A stretch of 64,000 nt of DNA from Durusdinium trenchii (GCA_963970005.1 CAXAMN010026761.1:560988-624987), one strand, 5' to 3'; positions 11,558 to 23,541 are shown, counted from the first letter of the stretch. The notes: generated from the letters alone by a model not told the origin. Numbers and translations are program-made.

Positions 11558-11693
11558 CAGACTGAAAGTTAGAATTGCTTATCATAGATTGCTGACTAGT
11601 GGGGTGGCATTCTAACTGAATGAAAACTGGCAGCATTCTAAGTCAGTTGGTCTCCGTTTTGGGAATTGCGCGTGCATTCTAACTTTCAGTCTG
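11558..11693. repeat. Inverted repeat at right edge of the mobile element
   Basis: CAGACTGAAAGTTAGAAT at 11558-11575 is the perfect reverse complement of 11676-11693. The spacer contains two more GCATTCTAA copies (11607, 11633). The arms share the TTAGAAT core with the intron motif. This could be a terminal or subterminal repeat of the 1-11.7 kb element, or a small non-autonomous relative of about 136 bp. No convincing target-site duplication is visible around it. Confidence 0.6.
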
Positions 11694-11699
11694 TCACTA

Positions 11700-14350
11700 T
11701 AGTGGGGTCTCCCCAATTCCAAATAGGTGAAAGGCTATCCACACAGTCAGTCGCTTCGTCGCTTGAACTTCCGTCGCATCCGAACCGCAGAACTTCCGTG
11801 GCGAAGAACGAAAATGAACTACTCCACCTGGTAGTCAATCCATCCACCACTACCAGGTAGGACATGAGTGGAGTTCATAAACACGTACTGGTAGTCCATA
11901 GTTCCTACTCCACCTGTACTTCCTCCACTTGAACTCATGAACTACCTGGTACTACTACCAGTTCCGGGGTAGTTCATGTTCATCATTTTCCTGAACTCTC
12001 AGGGTCTCACCGAACCCGGCATCCGAACCACCCCAACACTCTGCGCTAGGCCCTGCCCCCAAAGGCACCGAGTGATGGGCACCCAGTGACGGGCGTTCGA
12101 TGTGACTGCTTGGTCTTGCAGGAGGTCTTTTCCCACCATGGAGGGGGAAGCGCGCTTCTTTGGGGGGAAAAGGGAAAGAAGAGTGGGATCGCTGCAATCA
12201 TCAACTCAACTGAGGTGCCGATTGAAGCAAACCAAGCTCAGTTCTGCTGGATTGGTTAAAGGGAAAATCTACAGGAAATCACGGTGTTCAACTCCAAAAC
12301 TATGGGTTTCTTGTAGATGTTCCCTTAAACCAATTCTGGGACACATGGGAAGGTTCTTTGAACCCAGAAACATTACCTATGGACGACGTACACCTTCGAC
12401 CCAGCCGTCGGACGGGACAAGCTGCTGGAGTTAGAGGATGACCCCAATGTGCAGCGATTGACTTGTGTAAGTGGCACAACCCCCATCTGTCCATCAACGG
12501 TTTGGGTTTGTACCGTACTGCCTGCTCTGAACTCTTATGACAAGTCATGATCCACAAAGATTGAACCCACAGGATTTCACGATGTGTTTTAGTAAATCAG
12601 ATGTGCCATGCGATACCATCATATTCTGGGGAACCAACTTGCAACTTGGGCCTGGTCTCATGCAATCGTCTGCGGATGAGAAGGACGCAGCCGCAGGGCT
12701 CTGTGATTTTCAGGCATAATGGTACGAATGATAGGTCCGGTCATAAGCAGCAGGCATCCAGCCCTGCCCGCGCGTGCATTTCCACTAAGGCCGGCGAATC
12801 CTCTTGAATCGCAGACCCGCTAGATTTTTTGGAGCTGTCCGGGGTCCGCGGAGATTCGGGATAATTTGACTTGTGATGGTCTTGTGACTTGGAAAGAGAT
12901 GCTGCGTAAATCTCATACACCGAAACGGTCCTAATCCTTTCTGAGTGTTTTTTTTCACTGAGCCAACCTCATCAGTGGGTGTAGAAGCACTAGCTTTCCT
13001 TCCTACACCAGGTATTTCGATACTTAGAACGATAGGATTTAACAATCTAAAGTAAAGTGTACAAACTATTTTTAGGCCTCTTGCGATACAGAACTACCCT
13101 TTCAAAAATACAACAACCCAGACGGCAAAGGGCCTGTCTCAAACTAGGACCTAGGACGAGCAAGAAGTGGTTCTTTTCTATCGGTCTGAGGTTGACAAAG
13201 AACTTTCAAACTTGCAAAGATACATAGAAAAAAAACAACACCACGGAAAGCGGGGTTATTGGAAGGACAATAGATTGTGAGGGACGTCGATAAATCACCC
13301 ATTCCGTGGTGTTGGTAGGTCTCCATATATATATATATATCATATATCCTTGGATGTAAGTCTCATTTCCTCTCATCCAAGTCATATTGCGTCATGTCAA
13401 CAGTCGACCGTCTGCGTCGTAGCAGACGACAGTGATATACGTCTGGTCGACGGCCATGGGAACTTCCTGCCAGGTTTTTGGGGTGTTTGATTTTTATATA
13501 CTTGTAGCAGACCGTCGCACAACAGGTCTGCAAAGCAAAGCGGTTTTCCGGCGAAGGCTAGTCGCGTAGTCTAAATGGCTTTAGGCCTTGAGAGAAAAAG
13601 TGACCGGCAAAAATGAAGTCACTCTCAAGGCTCAAACGGATTCCATGTCAAATGCTCACTTTCACAATACTATACTCTATACTGTATTTAATAACTCACA
13701 GTGTATCTAGTGTCTCTTCTCTATCCAACAATCACGAAGTGGGAAGGGTTTCTTGCCAGAGAAGGTCTTTCCCACCTTTGTGCTTGTTGGAGACCACTCA
13801 ATATCTACTGGGGTTAAGCATCAATGGTCGTATCGCGGACGATGACAGCACGATATCGCGTGCACGGCTAGAGATTTCTTTGCTCGGCCAGTTTTTTTTC
13901 TGCTTTTGGCATCAGTGTGTTTTTCGTTGTTTTCCCACTTGTATCAGCTTGTCAAATTGGTCCTGTAGCTGTAGCATCTGAGGTCGAGTTTTGCTGGTTT
14001 TCATCATGGCCAAGGCTGAAAGGAGTGCCGACATCTCGACTCGAAGAAAAACGGCGCCGACATCAGCACTCCGGCGCGACGCGTGAGTTAGGCATCGAGT
14101 GGCTCTCACATGCGGATGTTGCAACCATGTTGATGTCGGAACTTGTGATTGATGTTTACCCAAACAGAAGCAGCACAATAGAGTGCGGGATTGTAGGCTA
14201 TTCACCTTTTCGTGTTCATTGCAAGTTGGGTGGGTCAACCAAAAATGGCCTGGAAAAAAGATGCTTTTGCTCCTCCTCCATATCACCTCTTCTTATCTCT
14301 TCGCTTCAATCCCTTCTTTTTTTGGAGACCCCCCCAGCATCTCTCTTCGC
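11700..14350. other. Intergenic region, mostly unassigned
   Basis: Between the element and the WD40 gene I see only local repeats. There is a cluster of CTACCAGGTAG-like inverted words at 11820-11965, the fold-back at 12246-12340, an (AT)n tract at 13326-13340 and GTCGACC/CAGACG inverted words at 13400-13520. A short minus-strand open stretch (about 13912-14060) reads VEMSALLSALAMMKTSK, but nothing links it to a gene. It follows the WD40 stop codon, so it may be 3' flanking sequence. Confidence 0.4.
12246..12340. repeat. Fold-back inverted repeat
   Basis: The left arm near 12247-12281 (GGATTGGTTAAAGGGAAAAT...) pairs imperfectly with the right arm near 12304-12338 (...AGATGTTCCCTTAAACCAAT). 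The arms are about 35 bp with a loop of about 20 bp. It looks like a small hairpin MITE; no family is recognised. Confidence 0.6.
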
Positions 14351-14352
14351 GC

Positions 14353-17300
14353 TCACCGCTTGGCATAGAGCACCAGACTGGCATCGCCGCCACCGGTCAC
14401 GAAAAAGCGCCCATCGATGGGGGCGAAGGCCACTGCGGTCACGGGCGAGGGGCGGTGGTCAAACTTCTGCCGCAGCTGCTGCGTTTGAAGGTCCCAGAGC
14501 TTGACCAAACCGTCCCAGGAGGCGGAAACCACCTGGAGGCTGGACGCGACCGCGACGCGACGCGACGGCGACGGCAAGCCCCCCATCCCGGCGAGCCCGC
14601 CGGTAGCGAGTTTGAGACGAAGAAGACGGGACACGATTGTCCTGATTTCGGTACACCAAGTCGCGTCTGCCCCCCACACAACACCTCAACGCCGACGCCT
14701 GGCTTAAAACAGCTAGTTCTTCAGGACTACCAGGTGCTAGCCACTGCTGGGCCACCAGAAGCAACACAGTTTACATGAGTCGGGTTGGATCCATGGGTGT
14801 TTCTCCTGCGCCACCAGCAGCGCAGCGTTTCGGCATACATTCACCCTCCCGGAACCCCCGAACCAGCTCGGGATCGGGGCTTCGACGCACCGGACAACAC
14901 CCGGACGTGGGGTGTGTGAAGGCGGGGATGGGGTGTTTCTCTCGCTGGCATTCGGAGTGGAGACGAATGAGCAAAGCGCTTGGTGGACCCAGACGACCCA
15001 TGAGGCTCTGTGAGGCTGAAAGGAACACCCTTCGATGTTCCATAAAGGTGCTACAGGGGCCGATGCCAGGTACCACCTTATTGGTTGTTCGTTGGGGGTA
15101 TCCCCTCGATTCATCAACTAACAATAGAAAAGGCCAGCCGTGATTCCAACCCATCAGAGGTGTCAGAACGAGGGAGCAAGAGGCCTCCTACGTAGGGCTA
15201 GATCCTCCCAAGTGGGGCGTGGCAGCAGCTGGAGTTTTGAAACGTGCTCCCTGGAAGTCCCTTCGACCATGTTGAAATCTGTGATCTGGTTTTGTAGTGC
15301 AAAATCCTTAAAGCAACACAGCTGGTTGTTCGGGATGCAGGCTATTCAATAGATGGTGGTTCGACTTCTATGTTGCCTGATGTTGTTTCTTGGACTTTGC
15401 ATTCCTTTTACTTCCTATAGTGGCCTATGGAATCATATGCTAATATATGGAATATAACTACTACCAGCACCCTCCAACAGGTCACCACCTGCCACTTTGA
15501 AGTTTCCAAAAGCCACCAGAGGAGACCTATAGAGTCAGGTGCTGGTATATAAATATAGCAGGGGTGCGATTACTAGATCCCCATGGCAAAACAAAGACAA
15601 ACGTTGTTTTTGTACGTATATAATACATATATATATATATGTATATGTATATATATATACAGTACAGTATATATATATATATATATCTTGCATCGACGAC
15701 GCCATCCACGGGCCACGTCACGCGCAAAGCGCGGAAAGCCATCGGTTAAAGGATGCCATGCCGTGTTAGGCTAACTTCAAAGCCCGTTATTCCAGTCCGC
15801 TTCCCCATGGTCGAATCCGGTACAGAAGGAGGAACGGGTGGTCAACAGCTGATGGAGGACTTCTCGGCTTTAGGGAGATGTTGTCTCACGATCCACATCG
15901 AGCCGCTAGGAACCCTCTCTCGGCCTCGAAACCAAACGCTCCGTTCACAAGCCTTCGATCCCTCAAAACCTCCGGATTGGTTCAGGTCCGGACCACTGGG
16001 TCCCCAAGGAAGACCGGGTTTTGTACTCTTCACGGAGGGTCGCTCCTGGAGCCCGTTCGGGGTGGGAGAGCTTGGAATCCCCGGTCTTCCCTTGGATCGT
16101 CCACACCAACGGAACGATCTGCCGGGCCGGTCCGTCTTTTGCGTCCCAGGCGCCAGTTGCTCGCTCGGATCCGGGCACACTTGCACCGCCGTGATCCTTT
16201 TGCTGTGCGCAGGAAAGCGTTCCACCGGTGGCTTTCTTCTCCGCTGCACCCAATCACTGGCGTCCATGAGGCAGATCGTCCGGTCGTCACCTGCGCGTCT
16301 CCACGTGAGAAGCGACTCGCAGTGCTCAAGTCAAGACGTGGGCCCGAGCCGTTTCTGGGAAAGCTGGGTTCCCGATTCTACAGGGAAAGCTGGAAGAGTG
16401 TAATTCCAATCACATACTGCCAGTTCTGTTGGTTTATAGACCCCCGAATGATGTGCATTCCATCTATATCATTAACGTGGCATATCTTACTGGCCCAAAC
16501 CTTCATTTTGCCGGTTTGCGGATCCTCTCCGGCCTCCACTGAGGAGGACTTTGGACCTCTGATCAAAGGACAAACTTCTCACAGCAGCGGAGGAGCTCGT
16601 GTGCGCTTGCAAATCTGCGGTCACCCACTGCAGCGACGGTAGCCGCAGAAGCCCCACAGAGCCTGGCCACCCAAAAAGGCGGAGCCCGAAAACTTTGGGA
16701 GGAATAAATGGAAAGATCTGGCAACTGCGAGTGGATCTTAATCAGCGAAGTTTGAAGCTATCACTGACGGTCCATAAGCGGCGTAGCGTCGGAACGGAAA
16801 CCGCACCTTTTCTAGTCGCTTGATCCTTGAGCCAAAGTACATATGGTACATATATATGTACAAGTTGCACTGTACGTGTCGCTGCACTTCCATTCGCAGC
16901 AACGATGGACCTATTCCCTGGGAGTCCAATGGACCTACTCCCTGGGAGTCTCCAAGGCACCAAAAAAAACATAAAAGTGGAAAACCCGAAAACTGAGGAC
17001 GCCTTTTTGGACCAGGCGTCCATGGGAGCCCAGGCGGCGACTCTTAAAATTGGTCTTATGGATGCAACTGAGTCCAGGAATTTCCTGAAGACTTCTGGTG
17101 CCCAATATCGTCGGTTTCTGGACTTCTAGACCATGTGGTTGCTCCTCAAAACAGGTTTCTGGAGTACCAGTGGACAACCATCAGAACGGGCAAAGGCGCC
17201 CAAATACCCAAATAATCCCTGTTCAGAGCCAGAACGAATGGATTTTCCGCAGACCCGTGCAGCGGTTTCCGCAGATTGTCAGTTATGGGACCTGATGAAA

Positions 17301-19267
17301 GAAATCGACCACGGATTCGACAGGCAGAACATCAACGGATTCGCGGAATTCGAAAGGTCAAACAATGGTTGTTCGGTCAAACCCGTTTAACCCATGGTTG
17401 TTGAAAGCTTGGGGTATATATATATATACAGTATCACTTTGAACTCTACTGTGGTCGCTCGTGATCTCCGCCTACTTTCTTGGCCAGGAAAAAGAAGGAC
17501 CAACCACCAAACACGACGGAAAACGCTCAGGCTCCGCCCGTCTCCTCTCGGATCGACAGAGCCCACCCGGTCTCGTCCGAGGCGTTTGTTTGGTTCGGGT
17601 GCCTGAAGCTCGTCCGCAGGCTAAAAGAGAGCCATCGTGGTTGGTGCACAAACAGGAGACGCTTTCTCGAAAGACGTCCGTCACCTTCGAACTCGCTGCC
17701 CCGGACCGGCGCCGCTTCGGCGCCTGGGAGACGGAGGCGCAGCTCGCTTGGGGCTCGTTTGGGCGAGGCCACGGAGGAGCGAGGAGACGGCGGCTCGGGT
17801 CAAATCGAATGGAATTGGTGACTTTGCATGGGTTGATCATAGTTCCCATCAGCTTGGGTCATGTGTCTGGCGTTGCCAAACGAAATGGTTTTGTCGAAAG
17901 GCCTCGGGCTGTTCTGCCTTATGATCTTTGTGTATCCTCCATGGTCAAAGCATGTCAAAGCTTGCAAAGAATGCACATTTCTCTATCAGTACCAGTACGA
18001 CTGAACATAGGGTTGCATGGGCACCCAATGACAAGCCTTTTGCCACGTTTCTCAGGCAGAAACCATGTTCCTTTCAATTGTTTTGGTTAAAACGTCACAA
18101 AAAAATAGAACCAAGACATATCCTCGGAGTCCAAGACTATTTGGTTTAAATATTCTTTGGGTCCTTTAGCCTTGTCGGTGCCGGTGCCAAAGATCGTGAA
18201 CTTCACTGGACTTACAATTCTAGGGTATGTTTCGAGTTTAACACCCTGGATTTCGCGAACATGTACCAAAATATACAAGCATAAGACCCCCAAACAGCTT
18301 CAAAACGAGTCGTTTAGACGACTTGTTCTCGCGTTCACGTCCCAAACCGTAAGCGACGGTGGCGCGACATCGGTCTGCAAGACGACCGGGACCATCCCAC
18401 ACGAAAGGCGCGTTTCGGAAACAAAGGAAGCCAAGGGTCCGGGGGGTTCCAGGGTGCCAAACAAAACACGTGAAACAACGGTCCAGCAGCACTCCAGGAT
18501 TGGGTGTTGGGTAGCTTGGACAGTTTTTGTGGCTATCTTTGGGTCTTCCGTTTCCTTGGTTCCGCTGGCCGCCCAAACCGCCCTGAACGCCGCCCTTCCA
18601 GACTCGCCTGACCGCCTTCCCACTTGCTGTCGCCATTCTCCATGTAAGCAGGGATTTCTTCCTCCAGCGACATCCGGCGTAAATCCCAGAGCGAGATCTT
18701 TCCACTGCATCCGCCCGCCGCCAAGCGAATGTCATCCAGAAAGGCGACACAGTTGCTTTCAGCCATGGCAGTGGAAATCACCTGTGGTGATTGGTGGCTC
18801 TCCCGGAGGTCAAAGAGCAAGATCGTGCCATCCTGTACACAGACCTGGTCGGGACGGCGAGCGACGGGAACTCGCCAGTGTTGGCAAGCATGGCCCCCTG
18901 AGGCGACGGTGAGGTGGTGAATAGTCACGCAAAGAAAGGCAGGACCACAGGGCCGGCCACAGGCAGGACCGCAGGACATTCCCAAAAAAAGAGTCGCGGT
19001 ATCCAAATACATCCATTTATACATCCATATAGAAACTATCAATCTACATCACCACCAGTATACTCACCACAAATTTGAAACAACAAAAAGGTGCCTTGCA
19101 AAAAGCGTGTCAAGTCACTGCCACCCGGTTCTGATCCTTCGAGCACTGGATGCAGCTCGGAGGCGCCGTCAGCTTCAAGGATGCCTCGGAGGCCAAGGCG
19201 TCGCCGCCCTCGGTCAAACGCCAGAGCTTCACCAATGGACGGGAGGAGCCCGTAAGAATCACATCTC
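14353..19267 (-). CDS. WD40-repeat protein resembling WDR61/SKI8, multi-exon, 5' end not located
   Basis: A beta-propeller scaffold. WDR61/SKI8 proteins work in the Paf1 and SKI complexes in the nucleus and in RNA decay. Minus-strand exons are 19119-19267 (GDVILTGSSRPLVKLWRL), 18616-18832 (DGTILLFDLRE...GKISLWDLRR), about 17618-17700 (SVSCLCTNHDGSLLACGRAS), about 16545-16623 (LQAHTSSSAAVRSLSFDQ), about 16186-16301 (DDRTICLMDASDWVQ...HSKRITAVQV) and 14353 to about 14535 (VVSASWDGLVKLWDLQTQQ to a TGA stop at 14353-14355). Joining across GC-AG introns restores one frame and complete repeats, for instance LLSGG joined to DDRTICLMD, and PDPSEQL joined to VVSASWDG. What look like frameshifts inside single frames are exon ends. 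The order of repeat sequences follows WDR61, with LTGS..LVKLW first, IRSLSF-like then LLSGGDD, and the VSASWDG..VKLWD blade near the end. First exon(s) upstream of 19267 were not found. Confidence 0.75.
15462..15547. mobile_element. MITE-like element, CCAGCACC family, copy 1
   Basis: An element of about 84 bp begins CCAGCACC and ends GGTGCTGG, with TA on both sides. Internally it has an AGGTCACC...GGAGACCT inverted part. It lies in the intron between the last two WD40 exons. The family is also found at 38189, 38411 and 54463. Confidence 0.7.
15620..15690. repeat. (AT)n tracts in WD40 intron
   Basis: Alternating AT/GTAT tracts in the 1.6-kb last intron of the WD40 gene. Similar tracts occur at 17414-17428, 20410-20438 and 21702-21718. 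Confidence 0.8.
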
Positions 19268-19745
19268 CTGTGTGAAACACCCACCGCGGCCGCGGGCGAG
19301 GCCAGGGCGCCCGGAGCAGATGCGGAGCGAGTGGGGATTGGGAAACAGGTTGAAAGATAAAATGATAGAGGGCTTCTAGGGTTGTTTTCAAGAGTTGTGC
19401 AAAGGGGCATGTTTTGCTCTGCATGTCTTCAAGAGATGGCAATCAGAAAAGGCATCGTCAATGTAACCAAGGATGAACCCTATAGCAGGAATGACACACC
19501 ACCCCATCATAGAGGTCGCATGTCCGAAACATTCGAGCAAGTATATCCATGTATGTAGGAATCCATGGTGGATCATAAAGGTCCATACACATAGTAGTTG
19601 CCTGTCAACACTCTTCGCATGTCTTCACAATTCTTCATAAACAGCCCTTCATGGTATATCAAACAAGCGCTCCACAGGCTTTCACGCCCCCTTTTCACTC
19701 GTTTTCAGATTTTTCAGTATGTCCCCCCACAGACTTGGCTCCCTA

Positions 19746-19905
19746 GCTTGTCTCCTGAGCATGCCGCAAAGAGGATCTGATGTCCACGGCGTTTCAGCTC
19801 CTCGTCCGTGGCCTTCGCAATCGGCTCATAGCCGCCACTGAGCTCGGCCATGAAGCCGCCCGGCCATGGCACGACCGAAACTGTTGTCTCGCCCCGACTT
19901 CGTCA
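19746..19905 (-). CDS. Possible exon, unrecognised
   Basis: The minus strand from about 19905 to 19746 reads VVPWPGGFMAELSGGYEPIA and continues DEELKRRGHQILFAACSGDK. Codon use looks protein-like and an internal ATG at 19850 could be a start. It lies 0.5 kb upstream of the WD40 exons on the same strand and might be a 5' exon of that gene, but it does not resemble the N-terminus of WDR61. Unproven. Confidence 0.3.
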
Positions 19906-20769
19906 CAGCCCCTCGTCTCACTGGAGCCAAGTTGGGCCGAATTCGAGGATTTCCACGGCTGCCTGGACGACCAGGCAGGGATTCGAACAAAATCGACCCA
20001 GCTTCACTGGGGAAATTGACCCTGGAAAGTAAATTCCCACCCATCAGCGACCACCAAGAAAACCAAGCCATCACTCCCCGTCACTTCTTGGTTTCGGATG
20101 GGAGCCCGCCGTTTTGGGTTGTGGGAGATGACAGGTGTGGCAACGACTGGGCGGCTTGCGCAGAATGATCCCTGCGAAGAAGGGTGTGACGGGAAGGAAG
20201 GGTGGGCTAGACCTATTTCAGGCATGGATGGGCTGAAAAAATGCATGCAAAGCACGTCCAGCTCAGGTGTTCAGTGCGAGAAAGGTCTATTTGGCCCCTG
20301 GTGAAAGGAAGGAATGCGCGGGAAATGACCATAAGGTCTTACTACCCAGAGGCTCATCAACGCTCAAACTGCTACATGTTGCTTCGTGAAGACTCTGAGC
20401 CTTTGGTGCAAAATATATATATATTATATATATATATAACGAGGCACCACACCAGAATCCGACAAGTCTTGGAAGGGCAGTCGGGTCAGGCAGATCGGCC
20501 GGACACTCTCCGCCCCAAAAAAGACATGTTTTCCGCCCGCCGTCCGCTCCCGTCTGGGACGTCCCAGATCGTTCCGGGGGGGGTGATGGCTCAACAACAT
20601 GAAGAAAGCAACAGAGTGGTGTTTTCGACTTTCAACTCACCTGAAACATCAGCAAGGACCTGGGGGGGGGGAAGACCCGTCGTCCCCAAGCGCCGGTGAA
20701 AAAAGCAGATAGATATCGGGGGGGTCCACCCAGAAGATGAAGGATGTCCAGGAGGTGGGAAGTCCATAT

Positions 20770-20868
20770 CAACAACAACAACAACAACAACAACAACAAC
20801 CACAACCACCACCACCACCACCACCACCACCACCACCACGACGACACAAACAGCAACAGCAACAGCAA

Positions 20869-20900
<32 letters not shown>

Positions 20901-20951
20901 ACAGCAGCAACAGCAGCAACAGCAGCAACAGCAGCAACAGCAGCAACAGCA

Positions 20952-21014
<63 letters not shown>

Positions 21015-21019
21015 ACAAA
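20770..21019. repeat. (CAA)n-(CCA)n-(CAG/CAA)n trinucleotide tract
   Basis: A 250-bp tract of CAA, then CCA, then alternating CAGCAGCAA units. It is open in several frames (poly-Gln, poly-Asn, poly-Ser on plus; poly-Leu, poly-Cys and others on minus) only because the repeat has no stops. No flanking coding evidence was seen, so it is listed as a simple repeat. Confidence 0.95.
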
Positions 21020-21719
21020 CCCATTGATCTGAGAAAACAAGCAAACAAAAACACCGCTCCAAAACCTCCTTGTGGCGAATCTGAGTTTACAGGGAAGAGA
21101 TGCATCAAAAGCTTAAATTATCGCTGTTGTGACACGTGAGGGGTGTAGCCGAAAAAAAACTTCGAAACCATGAATTTCCGCAGAGCCCGTGGGAATTGTG
21201 GAAGCACTGGGTTTGTGGATGCATGATGCCTCGTGTGGGCTGCCTAAGACTGGTAAGGCTGGTAGGTGGACCCGGAAACTGTGCTGAAGTCCAGTGAAAG
21301 GATATTTGGCCTTAGTGAAGTGTTCAGGAGGTTCCCGAGATGAGGTATATAGACGTCAGAGCATTGGATTTATGGTCAGAATGACTCTCAGGTGACAGAA
21401 TGTGCGTGCAAAACAATGATATATCTAGACCTTCGTCGGAGTGTGGCTGGAGATCCCCAGCAGGTGACCCCGTGGAAGGTGCTGGCAAAAGATCTTGTGT
21501 CGGTTGAATCAACATGCCTTGGTGGCTTGGTGGGACAGCCGAAGGAATGCACAAAAATGGTGAAGCCCACCCTGTTCTACTTCAACACAGGGCATTGCGG
21601 GTGTTTGAAGGACACCGACATTCAAAAGTTGGAAGATCCATTCACCAGAGTAGGACCAAGAGTCGGGAATGTCACGGTAATTATGCCAAAATAGAATCTT
21701 ATATATATATATATATACT

Positions 21720-21804
21720 ACCCTGGGAGTCGTCTTTAGGGGACCTGAAAGGGAACTTCCTTTACTTCACCCGGTCCAAATATGGTCTTTGGACTTCTAG
21801 GGTA
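21720..21804. mobile_element. MITE-like element with TACCCTRGRAGTC ends
   Basis: It starts TACCCTGGGAGTC after an (AT)n tract and ends GGACTTCTAGGGTA before TATATA. The ends are imperfect inverted repeats with TA at both borders. Its termini resemble those of the AATGGTTGACCTGG family (CCTGGGAGTCCAA). Confidence 0.55.
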
Positions 21805-23424
21805 TATATATTCTGTATAGACTAGGACTCCACACGGGATGACTAACACCCGACCGCGGCTGAGTCCACCGAGCAAGATGGGCCGGACGTCGGGAGACGT
21901 CCACCTCAGGCGTCTCGGCGGATCACGGCGTTCACGTGGGGCGGAGACCGGCGGTTTGTTTCCCACGCCGTGCTGAGCTGGGTGATCTGATTCATTGGAT
22001 ATCTTGCTGTTTAAAAAGCAGTGCGACTAATATCTTTCGGATGTTATTTAAAGAAAAAATCGTTAGGGTTCATTTTGAACCATATCTTTCTTTAGGTCGG
22101 GGTTTTTATAAAGTTATATACCGTATACCCAAACGCTCATATGCAGGGGCCCAAATCCCGAAACCTGTACCGGAATCCTCTCCAGGGGTCCGGACGCGAA
22201 CCACTCCATATGGTTTTGAGGGACCGGTCGGCCGGTTTTTCACGTTGCGCGTCTGGGTAGGCAGTTGTTTTCATATGGGCCATTCATCTTCATCTAATTT
22301 TGCAAAAAGGTCTTCTTAGTGGTCTTCTCCTGCACCCCCAGTCGGGCTGGTCGATGGACACCCCTTAAGACCTCTGTTCGTTACATGGACATCCTGGACA
22401 CCCCGCGGTGGTGCGATGTTCGGCTCGACCTCACTGGCCGTGGACGAAAAATGCCGTTCGTCCAGTGGTCCGAATGGACACCCTGTCTTTTGGTCACGGC
22501 ACGACACCCCCCGTGTGGTCCTCGGGGTCCTGGTAGGTTATTCTTCCTCTCAGAGTATGGTGGGAGACCCCAACAAATCGATCGATCGAAGTTCGTAGAT
22601 CCCCGGCACATAGAAAACGTCATGGAAACGGTGCCACGACTAGACGTTTTGAACCTGCGACTCCGCACGTTCCGAACCCACAAACCGGTTTCAGCTTGGT
22701 CGGTGGGGTGCCCCTCCGCTCGCGGCAACGGCAGAGAGATCCAATGGAACCCCGTAACGGGCCTAACAAGCCTCCAAAGGAGACCTGTACCAGGACCATC
22801 CAGGGGGTGTCCAATGGACTACCCTCCACTACATATATAGGTTTCCATTGGGCACCGCTAGAGTCGGGTGCTGGTACCAGAAGTCACATGTACGACAGGT
22901 GGTGTTTAGTCCCATGCAGTGGATGTGGATAGCACTCCGACAGCACCCTCCATGGATAGCACCCTGGTAGAGTGACTGCTGGCCGAGTGACCTCCAAATC
23001 AACAACTATGACATCCGGGAGTCATTAGTCCCTCATTCTTTCGACCTTCTCTTTCCCCAGCGCCCAAAAAACAAAACAAAACATCTTCCCAAAACCAAAA
23101 GGATTCCACAAGGGAGAACCTTATCGCCGATTCTCCGGGCGTCCTCCAGGCTTCTCCGGGCGTCCTCCGCGTTTTTTCAGTCCCGGACGGGCTCACCGTG
23201 GAGATCGGCGACCTGGGGCGCGACCGCATGCGACCGCGTGCGGAAAGACTTGGCGTGGGCGACCCGATCTTTGGATGACCCGGTTGGGGCGACCAGAGTT
23301 TCAGGGTTCCAGGGCCAAAGGCCCACCAAATGGATCTCTACTAAGAACCCCCGTTCAGAGCCATGCATGTTCCACCGGATATTTCTAGCCGTGATGCGGG
23401 CGGTATGATGTGTGTGAATGCCCC

Positions 23425-23541
23425 CCCTCCGAGTCTAGGAGCTTCCCTTTTTACTTTCAAGCATGCAGGGGGATGCCGGGGACCGGGGATCTCCATGGTC
23501 GGCATTCAACGAAGACACCATGGATTTCCGTGATATGAGTC
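23425..23541. repeat. Dispersed repeat C, copy 1
   Basis: 117 bp that match 31988-32100 closely. They share TCTAGGAG, then TTTTTACTTTCAAGCATGCA, GGGGGATGCCGGGGA, CCATGGTCGGCAT and a final GATATGAGTC. One copy has an extra ACCGGGGATCT block. No coding capacity; unknown repeat family. Confidence 0.8.

Larger units (their letters stand above)
3379..11685 (+). repeat. Dispersed 12-mer GCATTCTATGTG in the element's introns
   Basis: Exact copies occur at 3379, 5633, 6932, 9169 and 9989. Near copies lie at 4325, 4340, 4974, 7307, 9641, 11525, 11607, 11633 and 11674. Inverse forms (TAGAATGYG) occur near 12, 330, 641, 2386, 6391 and 10196. At 3378 the motif directly follows the donor GT (GTAGCATTCTATGTG). 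At 9987 it follows a GC donor, and at 5631 possibly a GA donor. Inverse copies precede acceptors near 650 and 2395. Positions 9641-9653 and 10189-10201 form a perfect 13-bp inverted pair. I noticed no exact copy in the rest of the window. The motif is therefore a property of this element's introns. Confidence 0.8.

Noticed and set aside
16140-16640. WD40 region as a frameshifted pseudogene
   Set aside because: The apparent frame breaks vanish when GC-AG introns are removed; repeats then join cleanly.
20591-21139. Poly-Leu, poly-Ala, poly-Gln and poly-Cys open frames
   Set aside because: Pure trinucleotide repeat; all frames are open because the repeat has no stop.
23000-23370. GC-rich minus-strand frames as WD40 5' exons
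   Set aside because: No WD motif and no phase-compatible splice pair with the 19.27-kb exon could be shown.
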